From Ferrovibrio sp. (GTDB lineage Bacteria > Pseudomonadota > Alphaproteobacteria > Ferrovibrionales > Ferrovibrionaceae), in assembly GCF_029255545.1 (NCBI RefSeq), contig NZ_JANLJJ010000091.1, forward strand, positions 1-58,864: 58,864 bases of DNA, given 5' to 3'. The position numbers and the translations under genes were made by a program. The notes under the pieces are model-generated. The model saw only the letters and a list, made by a program, of their open reading frames with translations, was not told where the DNA came from and made no database searches. This document shows, piece by piece, positions 25,056-35,226 of this stretch; position 1 is the first letter of the stretch, and each line of letters begins with the position of its first letter.

Positions 25056-25074
25056 GCTGCCAGAGTATGGCAGC
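25056..25074. promoter_or_regulatory. Inverted repeat GCTGCCA-N5-TGGCAGC between rfbB and uvrB
   Basis: Perfect 7+7 bp repeat about 65 bases before uvrB and 66 bases before rfbB. It may be an operator for either divergent gene, or a hairpin in the uvrB leader. No LexA-type GAAC-N7-GTTC site is present in this gap. Confidence 0.35.
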
Positions 25075-25138
25075 AGGGTGGCAGCCAGCCCGGCCATGCC
25101 GCTTGGCGGCAGCCCCGTCCCACCCCATATTGGCAGCC

Positions 25139-27372
<2,234 letters not shown>

Positions 27373-27373
<1 letters not shown>

Positions 27374-28164
27374 TGCCGACCATTCCTTCCCACGCCCCAA
27401 CCGCACTGGTTACCGGCGCCGCCCATCGCATTGGCCGTGCTATTGCGTTGCATCTGGCCGGTCGCGGCTATGCCGTAGCCCTGCATTGCAACCGTTCTCG
27501 CGCCGAGGCCGAAGCCCTGCTGGCCGAAATTGCCGCCACCGGCGGCCGGGCCGCCGTGGTGCAGGCCGACCTGGCCAAGCATAATGATGTAACCGGGATG
27601 GTCGAGCAGGCCGCAGCTTTGCTCGGGCCATTGTCCGTACTGATCAACAATGCATCGCTGTTCGACTATGACCATATCGAAACGGCGACCGAGCAGAGTT
27701 GGGACAGCCATCTCGACATCAACCTGAAAGCCCCCTTCTTCCTGTCCCAGGCTTTCGCCCGCCAGCTGCCGGAACAGGTCCAGGGCAATATCGTCAACCT
27801 GATCGACATGCGGGTCTGGCGCCTGACTCCGCATTTTGCCTCCTACACCATCGCCAAGGCCGGCTTATGGACCCTGACCCAGACCCTTGCCATGGCGCTT
27901 GCGCCGCAGATCCGGGTCAACGGCATCGGCCCGGGGCCGGTGTTGCCAAGTCCACGGCAGACCGAAGAACAATTCCGCAAACAATGGGACAACACCCCCC
28001 TGCAACGGGGTGCCGAGCCGAGCGAGATTGCCGCAGCGGTCGGTTTCCTGCTTGACGCCCCGGCCATGACCGGCCAGATGATCGCCCTGGATGGCGGCCA
28101 GCACCTGCCCTGGCAGCAGAGCGGCCGGCCCTTCGCTGCAGGTACCGGCGAGCCGGAGGAGTGA
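27373..28164 (+). CDS. Pteridine reductase-like SDR (PTR1/FolM type)
   Basis: 263-residue short-chain dehydrogenase. The nucleotide site is TGAAHRIGR, with Arg19 placed as in pteridine reductase PTR1. QADL and NNAS follow. The catalytic set is Asp145-Tyr158-Lys162, with Asp where most SDRs have Ser. The spacing 13 and 4 equals that of Leishmania PTR1 (181, 194, 198). FolM-type reductases reduce dihydrobiopterin, dihydromonapterin or dihydrofolate with NADPH. The gene overlaps the uvrB stop by one base and is one base from folB, the next pterin gene. That strongly supports a pterin role; the exact substrate is inferred. Confidence 0.82.
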
Positions 28165-28165
28165 C

Positions 28166-28594
28166 ATGACAATCCATGCCCGCGCTCGTGCCGTCTGGGC
28201 CGAAATTCCGGTTCCGGCCATCACCGAGGCCAGTCAGCCGGCGCGGCGCGTTTTCGTCCGAGACCTGCTGCTGGACGCTTTGATCGGCATTTACCCGGAA
28301 GAACGAATTAAACCACAGAAGATCCTAATTAATCTGGAGCTCTGGGTCGCTGAGACACCGGGCGAGCCACCCCGCTCCTATGCCGAGGTCGTGTGCTATG
28401 AGCAATTGGTGAACCACACCAAGATGCTGCTGGCCAAGGGTCATGTGGATCTGGTGGAAACACTGGCCGAGCGGCTGGCAGTGCTCTGCCTGGCTGACGC
28501 GCGAGTGTTGCGCGCGCGGGTTCGCGTGGAAAAGCCCGATGCCATAGCCGAAGCTGCCGGAGTCGGGGTGGAAATCGAGCGCCAGCGCCGCTGA
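28166..28594 (+). CDS. folB: Dihydroneopterin aldolase FolB
   Basis: 142-residue enzyme of folate synthesis splitting dihydroneopterin to hydroxymethyl-dihydropterin and glycolaldehyde. The family core is VRDLLLDALIGIYPEERIKPQKILINLELW, with the catalytic Glu and Tyr region in Y-P-E-E and SYAEVVCYEQLV, HVDLVETLAERLA, and RVRVEKPDAI near the end. The first 28 residues are an extension typical of some Alphaproteobacteria. It starts one base after the SDR, behind GGAGGA. Confidence 0.9.
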   Translation: MTIHARARAVWAEIPVPAITEASQPARRVFVRDLLLDALIGIYPEERIKPQKILINLELWVAETPGEPPRSYAEVVCYEQLVNHTKMLLAKGHVDLVETLAERLAVLCLADARVLRARVRVEKPDAIAEAAGVGVEIERQRR

Positions 28595-28725
28595 GGTTGC
28601 AATTATTGCAGCTTGGCGATTAAGCCTTGACTTTCGCAACCGCCTTCTTTTCCGGGTCGATTTGTACACAGGCGCCGGAAGCGAATCGATAATTGGCGGA
28701 AAACAACCGGCATCAGCATCTAGCC

Positions 28726-28857
28726 TGTGGATAACTTATATTATTATTTATTTTGAATGCTTTACTCGAGAAGTAGCCTGCTGTGTTTATACGCGTATTC
28801 CGGTGGCATTGCGCGATGCGACAATCTGCCCGAAGTTTCCCCACAAAGTTATCCACA
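28726..28857. other. Paired perfect DnaA boxes flanking an AT-rich tract (origin-like or DnaA-controlled region)
   Basis: The 313-base gap folB-uvrC holds no gene. It contains TGTGGATAA at 28726-28734 and TTATCCACA at 28849-28857, inverted, 114 bases apart. An A/T-rich stretch (28731-28765) lies directly beside the first box. A 13-base palindrome TGCAATTATTGCA sits at 28598-28610. Several looser boxes (for example TTGTACACA at 28663) may add to the set. It could be a replication origin, a DnaA-titration site or a DnaA-regulated uvrC promoter. Confidence 0.45.
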
Positions 28858-28907
28858 GCCTTGGGACGCTTTTGTCAACGCTGTGTAATCATTGAGTTTT
28901 TGTCAGT

Positions 28908-30815
28908 ATGGTGACGCGAATGACTGAGCTTGATCCGCAGGCCGACCCACTTCAAACGGGTGCTTCCCCGGCTGAAATAGGCGCGGCCGTGATCGCTCGT
29001 CATCTGCCGACCCTGCCGCTAGGACCAGGCGTCTATCGGATGATCGATGCCAGGGGCGAGGTGCTGTATGTCGGCAAGGCGCGCTCCCTGCGCAAGCGGG
29101 TAATCTCGTATACCAAGACCGAGGCTTTGAGTATCCGCATCCAGCGGATGGTGCGGCAGGTGGCGACGGTGGAGATCACCACCACGCATACCGAGGCCGA
29201 AGCGCTTCTGCTGGAAGCCAATCTGATCAAACGTCTGCAGCCGCCCTTCAACGTACTGCTGAAGGACGACAAATCCTTCCCTTATATCCTGGTGGAACGC
29301 GGCCACCCCTTCCCGCGCATCACCAAGCATCGCGGAGCCCGGGACGTGCCAGGCGATTATTTTGGGCCGTTTGCCTCAACGGGTGCCGTGCATGTGACGC
29401 TGAATGCGATGTCACGCGCCTTTCCCCTGCGGAGTTGCGCCGACAGCGAATTTGCAGCCCGCACCCGGCCCTGCCTGCAATACCAGATCAAGCGCTGCAA
29501 GGCTCCCTGCGTTGGCCGCATCAGCGAGACCGACTACGCCGCCATCGTAGGCGAGGCGCGAGATTTCCTCAGCAACCGCAATCGTGATGTGCTGGAGGAT
29601 TGGGGCCGGCGCATGCAGACTGCCTCCGACGCCCTCGATTACGAAACCGCCGCCGAACTGCGCGACCGCATCCGTGCCCTGGCCCATATCACCCAGAAGC
29701 AGGACATCAACCTGTCCGAGATCGAAGATGCCGATGTGATCGCCATCCATGCGGAAGGCGGGCTGGTCTGCGTGCAGATATTCTTCTTTCGCGCCGGACA
29801 GAATTTTGGCAACCGCGCCTATTTCCCGGCCCATGCACGCGATGTGGAAATCGGCGAGGTGCTGGATGCCTTCATCGGCCAGTTCTATGCCACCCGTGAA
29901 CCGCCGCGCCTGATCCTGGTAAATCATGCCGCCGATAATGCGCCGTTGATCGAAGAGGCGCTGAGCAAACATGCCGGCCATCGCGTGGAGTTGCATTGCC
30001 CGCAACGCGGCATCAAGCGCCACCTGGTCGAGCTCGCCGCCGGCAATGCGCGCGACGCCCTGCATCGCCGCATGGCGGAGACCAGCACGCAACAGCAATT
30101 GCTGGCCGGCGTGGCGGAGTTGTTCGGCCTGGAAGCGCCGCCGCAACGCATCGAGGTCTACGACAACAGCCATATCATGGGACGCCATGCCGTCGGTGCC
30201 ATGATCGTAGCGGGTCCGGAAGGCCTGCGTAAAAATGCCTATCGCAAGTTCAATATCAAAGGTGAGGATATCGAGCCGGGTGATGATTATGCGATGATGA
30301 AACAGGTGCTGACCCGTCGGTTTCAGCGCCTGCTGAAAGAAGATGCCGAGGAGGAAAATGCCGCCGACTGGCCCGATCTACTGCTGATCGACGGGGGTAA
30401 AGGCCAGCTCAGCGCCACCCTGCAGGTTCTGGAGGAACTGGGGGTCGACGACGTGCCGGTGGTCGGAATCGCCAAGGGGCCGGACCGCAATGCCGGCCGA
30501 GAACAGTTCTTCCTGCCAAACCGCGAACCCTTCATGCTGGAACCCCGCCATCCGGTGCTGTTCTTCCTGCAGCGATTGCGGGACGAGGCGCATCGTTTTG
30601 CCATCGGCACGCATCGGGCCAAACGGGCCAAGGACCAGATCCGCTCTCCGCTGGATGAGATTGCCGGCATCGGCGCCGCCCGCAAAAAGGCGCTATTGTT
30701 GCATTTCGGCTCCGCCAAGGCTGTTTCCCGGGCCGGACTGGCTGACCTGGAATCGGTGCCAGGGGTTAACAAGACCGTCGCCAAACGCATCTACGATCAC
30801 TTCAATGGCGGCTGA
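28908..30815 (+). CDS. uvrC: Excinuclease ABC subunit UvrC
   Basis: 635-residue nuclease making both incisions in nucleotide excision repair. It has an N-terminal GIY-YIG domain (about 40-125; GPGVYRMID and VLYVGKARSLRKRV), a cysteine cluster CADSEFAARTRPCLQYQIKRC (split over 174-195), and a UVR motif near residue 240. The RNase H-like nuclease has DNSHIMG and LLIDGGKGQL, and a C-terminal helix-hairpin-helix pair has IAGIGAARKKALL and SVPGVNKTVAKRIYDH. Start codons 28908, 28911 and 28920 are all possible; none has a clear ribosome site. Confidence 0.96.
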   Translation: MVTRMTELDPQADPLQTGASPAEIGAAVIARHLPTLPLGPGVYRMIDARGEVLYVGKARSLRKRVISYTKTEALSIRIQRMVRQVATVEITTTHTEAEALLLEANLIKRLQPPFNVLLKDDKSFPYILVERGHPFPRITKHRGARDVPGDYFGPFASTGAVHVTLNAMSRAFPLRSCADSEFAARTRPCLQYQIKRCKAPCVGRISETDYAAIVGEARDFLSNRNRDVLEDWGRRMQTASDALDYETAAELRDRIRALAHITQKQDINLSEIEDADVIAIHAEGGLVCVQIFFFRAGQNFGNRAYFPAHARDVEIGEVLDAFIGQFYATREPPRLILVNHAADNAPLIEEALSKHAGHRVELHCPQRGIKRHLVELAAGNARDALHRRMAETSTQQQLLAGVAELFGLEAPPQRIEVYDNSHIMGRHAVGAMIVAGPEGLRKNAYRKFNIKGEDIEPGDDYAMMKQVLTRRFQRLLKEDAEEENAADWPDLLLIDGGKGQLSATLQVLEELGVDDVPVVGIAKGPDRNAGREQFFLPNREPFMLEPRHPVLFFLQRLRDEAHRFAIGTHRAKRAKDQIRSPLDEIAGIGAARKKALLLHFGSAKAVSRAGLADLESVPGVNKTVAKRIYDHFNGG

Positions 30816-30868
30816 ACCCCGGCCGGACTCTGGCCCTGCGCAGCGGCTCATGCGATAATTAAAAAGAT

Positions 30869-31474
30869 ATGCTGAACGGCCTCCCCAATATCCTGACCGT
30901 CTCGCGCATCCTGGCGATTCCGGCGATCTGCGCGGCGTTTTTCCTGCCCGGCGCCTGGAGCGCCTGGGTCCCCCTGGCCCTGTTCGCCGCCGCCGGCATC
31001 ACGGACTGGTTTGACGGCTATCTGGCGCGGAAATGGGGCCAAATGTCGGATCTCGGCCGGTTTCTCGATCCGGTGGCCGACAAGCTGCTGGTCGCCGCCG
31101 TGATCCTGATGCTGATCGCCTTTGAGCGGATTGACCGCATTACTTGCGTGGCTGCAGTGGTGATCATGTGCCGCGAGATTACCGTGACCGGTCTACGCGA
31201 ATTCCTGGCCGAACTGCGGGTGAAGGTACCAGTATCACGGCTGGCAAAATGGAAAACCACGGTGCAGTTGATCGCGCTGGCCATCCTGATCGTCGGCGAT
31301 TACGGCCCCGCCGAGCTGCCGGTTCGCCTGCTGGGCGAAATCGGCCTCTGGCTGGCCGCCGTGCTGACCATCTATACCGGCTGGGATTATCTGCAGACCG
31401 GGCTGCGCCATATGGCAGCGGAACCGGCCCAGAAAGCTACGGCCCAGAAAGCCACGGCCAAGGGAGCCGAGTGA
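30869..31474 (+). CDS. pgsA: CDP-diacylglycerol-glycerol-3-phosphate 3-phosphatidyltransferase PgsA
   Basis: 201-residue membrane enzyme making phosphatidylglycerol phosphate. The CDP-alcohol phosphotransferase motif D-G-x2-A-R-x8-G-x3-D-x3-D is seen as DGYLARKWGQMSDLGRFLDPVAD. About five membrane segments. The C-terminus is an odd repeat QKATAQKATAKGAE. The stop overlaps the moaD start. The order uvrC-pgsA-moaD-moaE is conserved in many Alphaproteobacteria. Confidence 0.93.
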   Translation: MLNGLPNILTVSRILAIPAICAAFFLPGAWSAWVPLALFAAAGITDWFDGYLARKWGQMSDLGRFLDPVADKLLVAAVILMLIAFERIDRITCVAAVVIMCREITVTGLREFLAELRVKVPVSRLAKWKTTVQLIALAILIVGDYGPAELPVRLLGEIGLWLAAVLTIYTGWDYLQTGLRHMAAEPAQKATAQKATAKGAE

Positions 31475-31725
31475 TGCGCGTGCTGTATTTCGCCCTGCTG
31501 CGCGAACGCGTTGGCCTGGCAGAGGAAACCGTGAGCCCGCCGGCCGAGATTCGCACCGTGGGCGATCTGGTGCATTGGCTGCGACAGAAAAGCCCCCAGC
31601 ACGATTACGCCCTGGCCGATCCGGCGATGGTCCGCATCGCGGTCAACCAGGATTACGCCAGGACCGACCACGCGATCGGGCCTGATGATGAAATCGCCTT
31701 TTTCCCGCCGGTGACCGGAGGGTGA
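31474..31725 (+). CDS. moaD: Molybdopterin synthase small subunit MoaD
   Basis: 83-residue ubiquitin-fold sulfur carrier. The C-terminal Gly-Gly is thiocarboxylated and donates sulfur to precursor Z in the MoaDE complex. Seen: opening VLYFALLRERVG and end FFPPVTGG. Its ATG overlaps the pgsA stop. Three bases separate it from moaE. The cofactor made would serve SoxC among others. Confidence 0.93.
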   Translation: MRVLYFALLRERVGLAEETVSPPAEIRTVGDLVHWLRQKSPQHDYALADPAMVRIAVNQDYARTDHAIGPDDEIAFFPPVTGG

Positions 31726-31728
31726 GCC

Positions 31729-32190
31729 ATGACGATCCGAGTGCAGCGCGAGGATTTTGATACCGCAGCCGAACTGGAACGGCTGTCGGCAGGGAACCCC
31801 AGGATTGGCGCCGTCGTGACCTTCACCGGGCTGGTGCGGGATTTTACGTCGGAGCAATCCGCCTCTTCTCAGCAGAGCATGGTTCTGGAGCATTATCCAG
31901 GCATGACCGAGCGCCAGCTGGCCGCGATTCTGGCCGAAGCGGAAAGCCGCTGGCCACTGGAAAGCGCACTGATCATCCACCGCTACGGCGAACTGGCCCC
32001 AGGAGACCGTATTGTGCTGGTGGTAACGGCTTCGGCACACCGGCAGGCCGCTTTTGAAGCCAATGCCTTTCTGATCGACTGGCTGAAAACCAAGGCCCCA
32101 TTCTGGAAACTGGAGCAGGCCGGGGGCGGGCGACGCTGGGTGGAAGCCAAAACCAGCGATGACGATGCCGCCGCCCGCTGGCAGGGCTGA
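31729..32190 (+). CDS. moaE: Molybdopterin synthase catalytic subunit MoaE
   Basis: 153-residue catalytic partner of MoaD in molybdopterin formation. Family marks are GAVVTFTGLVRDF, LEHYPGMTERQL, HRYGELAPGDRIVLVVTASAHR, and the lysine-rich active-site end WLKTKAPFWKLE. Full length. It ends the uvrC-pgsA-moaDE run. A 142-base gap with a GTGGCAT/ATGCCAC inverted repeat (32238-32278) follows before the PAS gene. Confidence 0.94.
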   Translation: MTIRVQREDFDTAAELERLSAGNPRIGAVVTFTGLVRDFTSEQSASSQQSMVLEHYPGMTERQLAAILAEAESRWPLESALIIHRYGELAPGDRIVLVVTASAHRQAAFEANAFLIDWLKTKAPFWKLEQAGGGRRWVEAKTSDDDAAARWQG

Positions 32191-32332
32191 TATACTACCG
32201 GTGCCTCAACAATAGCAGTTTACTACCGCCTGACCGTGTGGCATGTCGTAGTTATGTCCGGTCCGGCGCCAATGCCACGACGCCATCCCGCACATATTTG
32301 AAGCATATCTTTTCACGATTGCGTTGCTGCTC

Positions 32333-32902
32333 ATGGTAACACCCAGTGATCCGAATGCTCTACAGCCCGATGGTGTCGTGCCGGTTGCGTCTGATCGTAT
32401 CCGCAGCAAGTCGCTCAGAAACCTGCTGAGTTACTGGAACGCCAAAGTAGACTACCTGCAGCGGCTGCCGGCACGAGCCGATCTGCAGCCTGACGAAATG
32501 GTACCGTTCCTGCCATTCGTCGCACTCATCAACGTGCAGAATACGGCGCCGCGATTCCAGTTCCGCCTGATTGGCACTGGCATTGTCAGCGCCATGGGGC
32601 GTGAAACCACCAATCGTAGCGTTGACGAGGCGCTGTTCGGTGCGAACACCCCAAATGTCGAAAACTTCTTCAGCATTCCACTCAGCAGTCGCGGACCCGC
32701 CTATGCTACCGGGCAGTATACCGTAGCCCCAAACGGACGGACGCTGGCTTTCGAGACGTTGCTGCTGCCGCTATCGAGCGATGGCGCATCCATCGACATG
32801 CTGCTGGGCGGCCTGGTGGGCGAGCGCATTCAGCGTGACGAACAGATCTGCGGCTTCCAGTACGATTATTACTCTTCCATCATGCAAACGGCCGCGCTTT
32901 AA
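32333..32902 (+). CDS. PAS-domain protein of the alphaproteobacterial PAS_5 type
   Basis: 189 residues, one PAS-like domain and nothing else recognised. Seen: LRNLLSYWNAK and LPARADLQPDEMVPFLPFVALINV at the N-terminal side, then FQFRLIGTGIVSAMGRETTNRSVDEAL. This is the pattern of the small stand-alone PAS_5 proteins common in Alphaproteobacteria, whose role is unknown. No kinase, cyclase or transmembrane part. The ATG at 32333 is preferred over a TTG nine bases upstream. It converges with ilvE and its stop codon sits in the shared hairpin. Confidence 0.72.
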   Translation: MVTPSDPNALQPDGVVPVASDRIRSKSLRNLLSYWNAKVDYLQRLPARADLQPDEMVPFLPFVALINVQNTAPRFQFRLIGTGIVSAMGRETTNRSVDEALFGANTPNVENFFSIPLSSRGPAYATGQYTVAPNGRTLAFETLLLPLSSDGASIDMLLGGLVGERIQRDEQICGFQYDYYSSIMQTAAL

Positions 32903-32911
32903 GCGCGGCCG
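32889..32911. terminator. Bidirectional hairpin between the PAS gene and ilvE
   Basis: Near-perfect palindrome CGGCCGCGCTT-T-AAGCGCGGCCG, at least 9 paired bases in RNA, located in the 36-base gap of two convergent genes and including the PAS gene stop TAA. T runs are short, so termination strength is uncertain. Confidence 0.6.
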
Positions 32912-32938
32912 TGCATGGAAATTCCTGATTTATGCGGC

Positions 32939-33823
32939 TTAAGCGGCCGCCTTACGCCGCGTGGCGGCATCGAAATCAGCCAGCAAGGCCTGGCAGATAC
33001 TTCCCGGCTTGAACATGTAGGGGCCGATTTCCGACACCGGCGTAACCTCCGCAGCCGTGCCAGTCAGGAAGCATTCCTGGAATCCGCTCATTTCCTCCGG
33101 CATGATCGCGCGCTCGATCACCTCGATGCCACGCGCCTTGGCCATGGCGATCACGGCCCGGCGGGTGATGCCGTCTAGGAAACAATCCGGCGTCGGCGTA
33201 TGCAGCTTACCATCCTTGGCAAAGAAGATATTGGCGCCGGTGGCCTCCGCGACCTGGCCACGCCAGTCAAGCATCAGGGCATCCTGATAGCCCTCGCGCT
33301 CGGCCTTATGCTTGGACAGCGTGCAGATCATATAAAGGCCCGCTGCCTTTGCCTTGGTCGGGGCGGTGTTCGGGGCGGGACGGCGCCAGTCGCTGATCTG
33401 CAACCGCAGGCCCTTCATCTTGGCCTCGGGTGAGAAATAGCTCGGCCATTCCCACACTGCGATGGCGAGGTGGATTTTGTTCTGCTGCGCCGATACGCCC
33501 ATCATTTCGGAACCGCGCCACGCGACCGGACGGACATAGCAATTCGGCATCTTGTTGGCGGCAATGGTCTCCCGCGTGGCCCGGTCGATTTCTTCCACCG
33601 AATAGGGGATGGTGAAATCCATCAGTTTGGCCGAGTCGTAGAGCCGCTGGCTGTGTTCGGTCAGGCGAAACACTTCACCATCATAAGCCCGCTCGCCCTC
33701 GAAAACGCAGGATGCGTAATGCAGAGCATGGGTCAGGACGTGCAGTTTGGCGTCCCGGAAAGGGACCAGTTTACCGTCGAGCCAGATATGGCCGTCACGG
33801 TCGTCATAAGGGATGAGTGACAT
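32939..33823 (-). CDS. ilvE: Branched-chain amino acid aminotransferase IlvE
   Basis: 294-residue pyridoxal-phosphate enzyme, last step of leucine, isoleucine and valine synthesis. The fold-type IV signature is present with Schiff-base Lys159 (PTKAKAAGLY), and phosphate-binding Arg in FEGERAYDG and EATGANIFF. C-terminal ECFLTGTAAEVTPV is typical. It is divergent from a MarR-type gene over 190 bases; this pairing is often found in Alphaproteobacteria. Identity is clear, though D-amino-acid transaminase-like substrate range cannot be excluded. Confidence 0.93.
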   Translation of the reverse strand: MSLIPYDDRDGHIWLDGKLVPFRDAKLHVLTHALHYASCVFEGERAYDGEVFRLTEHSQRLYDSAKLMDFTIPYSVEEIDRATRETIAANKMPNCYVRPVAWRGSEMMGVSAQQNKIHLAIAVWEWPSYFSPEAKMKGLRLQISDWRRPAPNTAPTKAKAAGLYMICTLSKHKAEREGYQDALMLDWRGQVAEATGANIFFAKDGKLHTPTPDCFLDGITRRAVIAMAKARGIEVIERAIMPEEMSGFQECFLTGTAAEVTPVSEIGPYMFKPGSICQALLADFDAATRRKAAA

Positions 33824-34012
33824 CGGCTGCTCCTGTGGCGAAAACGGAACAAGGTATTATTATTACCCGTTTCTGACCTTAGAAGTAACAATGTGATCAA
33901 TATATGTCAATACTGCTGCCATATTTATCGCACCGGGGTCTGCAATCTTTCCGCCCCCCCGGGCAAAAGGTTGCCTTGATGCCGGCTATCCCTTTGCGCC
34001 ATATAGATCATC
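33824..34012. promoter_or_regulatory. Divergent ilvE / marR control region
   Basis: 189 bases, AT-rich from 33850 to 33935, with GGTATTATTATTACC at 33853-33867 (GGTA/TACC arms). It must hold promoters of both genes. The MarR-type product is a candidate binder. No consensus -35/-10 pair stands out. Confidence 0.4.
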
Positions 34013-34507
34013 ATGACTGACCTGAAATCGCTGGCTAATCCCCTGTTCCTGCGCGAGGACGAACTTCGCCAGGGCATTGAGCTTCTTTTTTACGCCTACC
34101 GTGATTTCACCCGCGGCCCCGATGAGATTCTTGAGCGCTATGGTTTCGGGCGCGCCCATCACCGCGCCCTGCATTTCATCAGCGGCAATCCCGGCATCAC
34201 AGTCGCAGAATTGCTGGCGATCCTGCGGATTACCAAACAGAGCCTGTCGCGTGTGCTGTCCGCTCTGATCGAGGGCGGTTTCGTGCGTCAGCAGCAGGGC
34301 ACTCGCGACCGGCGTCAGCGTCAGCTTTTTCTCACCGACCAGGGCAAGCACCTGGAAAAGCAGATCAGCATGCTGCAGCAGGCCAAGGTGGCCCAAGCCT
34401 ATCGCGAGGCCGGTGCCGAGGCGGTCGCCGGCTACCGCAAGGTTCTGGCCGGCCTGATCGATGAACAGGATCGTCCGGCCATTCTGCGCGCCATCCAGCG
34501 CCGCTGA
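34013..34507 (+). CDS. petP: MarR-family regulator, PetP-like
   Basis: 164-residue winged-helix regulator. The MarR fold covers about residues 20-150 with recognition helix ITKQSLSRVLSALIEGGFV and wing QQQGTRDRRQRQLFLTDQG. In Rhodobacter capsulatus the petP-petR pair lies together and is needed for cytochrome bc1 production; the same order with an OmpR-type gene occurs here. The symbol is given by order and family, not by a unique motif. Start at 34013 fits homologues. Ten bases separate it from petR-like. Confidence 0.68.
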   Translation: MTDLKSLANPLFLREDELRQGIELLFYAYRDFTRGPDEILERYGFGRAHHRALHFISGNPGITVAELLAILRITKQSLSRVLSALIEGGFVRQQQGTRDRRQRQLFLTDQGKHLEKQISMLQQAKVAQAYREAGAEAVAGYRKVLAGLIDEQDRPAILRAIQRR

Positions 34508-34517
34508 GCCGCTCCTC

Positions 34518-35207
34518 ATGGATATCGCCGAACCCCACATCCTGATCGTCGATGACGACGAGCGCATCCGCAGCCTGCTGACGCGGTATCTCGCCGGACA
34601 GAATTTCCGTGTCACTGGCGCCGAAGATGCCGCGGATGCCGCCGCCAAACTTGCCTCGGTGAGCTTCGACCTGCTGATCGTCGACGTCATGATGCCAGGC
34701 CAGAACGGTTTCGAATTCGTGGCCGAGTTGCGGCGCAAGCAAAACCACGTCCCCGTCATCCTGCTGACCGCCCGTGGCGAGGCGGAAGACCGCATCGCGG
34801 GGCTGGAAACCGGTGCCGATGATTATCTGCCCAAACCGTTCGAGCCACGCGAACTGACCCTGCGCATCAATGCCATTCTGAAACGCGCGGCCCGGCCGGC
34901 ACCCGTGCCGGCCAGCGCAGCGGTCCGGTTCGGCGATTTCTCCTTCGATGCCATCCGCGGTGAGTTGAAACGCGGCGATGATCTCATCCCGCTGACCACC
35001 GGCGAAGCCCAGTTGCTTCGTATTCTGGCGCGCAGTCCTGGCACGACCGTGCCGCGCGCCGCCCTGGCCGATCCCGCCAGCGGCGGCGAAAGCCGCGCCG
35101 TCGACGTTCAGATCACCCGTCTGCGCCGCAAGATCGAGGCTGATCCCCGTAACCCGCGTTATCTGCAAACCGTTTGGGGCGAAGGCTATGTGCTCTGGAC
35201 GGAATAG
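34518..35207 (+). CDS. petR: OmpR-family response regulator, PetR-like
   Basis: 229 residues: receiver domain (about 5-120) with phospho-Asp56 in LLIVDVMMPG and acidic pair VDDDE, Lys in LPKPFEP; winged-helix DNA-binding domain (about 138-226) with SRAVDVQITRLRRKIEADP. Matches PetR of Rhodobacter capsulatus in type and neighbour. The ATG at 34518 was chosen; the frame is open to 34461 inside petP. A kinase gene follows after 19 bases and should be its partner. Confidence 0.75.
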   Translation: MDIAEPHILIVDDDERIRSLLTRYLAGQNFRVTGAEDAADAAAKLASVSFDLLIVDVMMPGQNGFEFVAELRRKQNHVPVILLTARGEAEDRIAGLETGADDYLPKPFEPRELTLRINAILKRAARPAPVPASAAVRFGDFSFDAIRGELKRGDDLIPLTTGEAQLLRILARSPGTTVPRAALADPASGGESRAVDVQITRLRRKIEADPRNPRYLQTVWGEGYVLWTE

Positions 35208-35226
35208 ATCACAATAGGCCATCTGC

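Noticed and set aside
24991-25138. LexA/SOS box before uvrB
   Set aside because: No GAAC-N7-GTTC or CTGT-N8-ACAG pattern was found in the gap.
28662-28895. 77-codon frame in the DnaA-box region
   Set aside because: No ribosome site, no family, and composition follows the non-coding AT-rich DNA.
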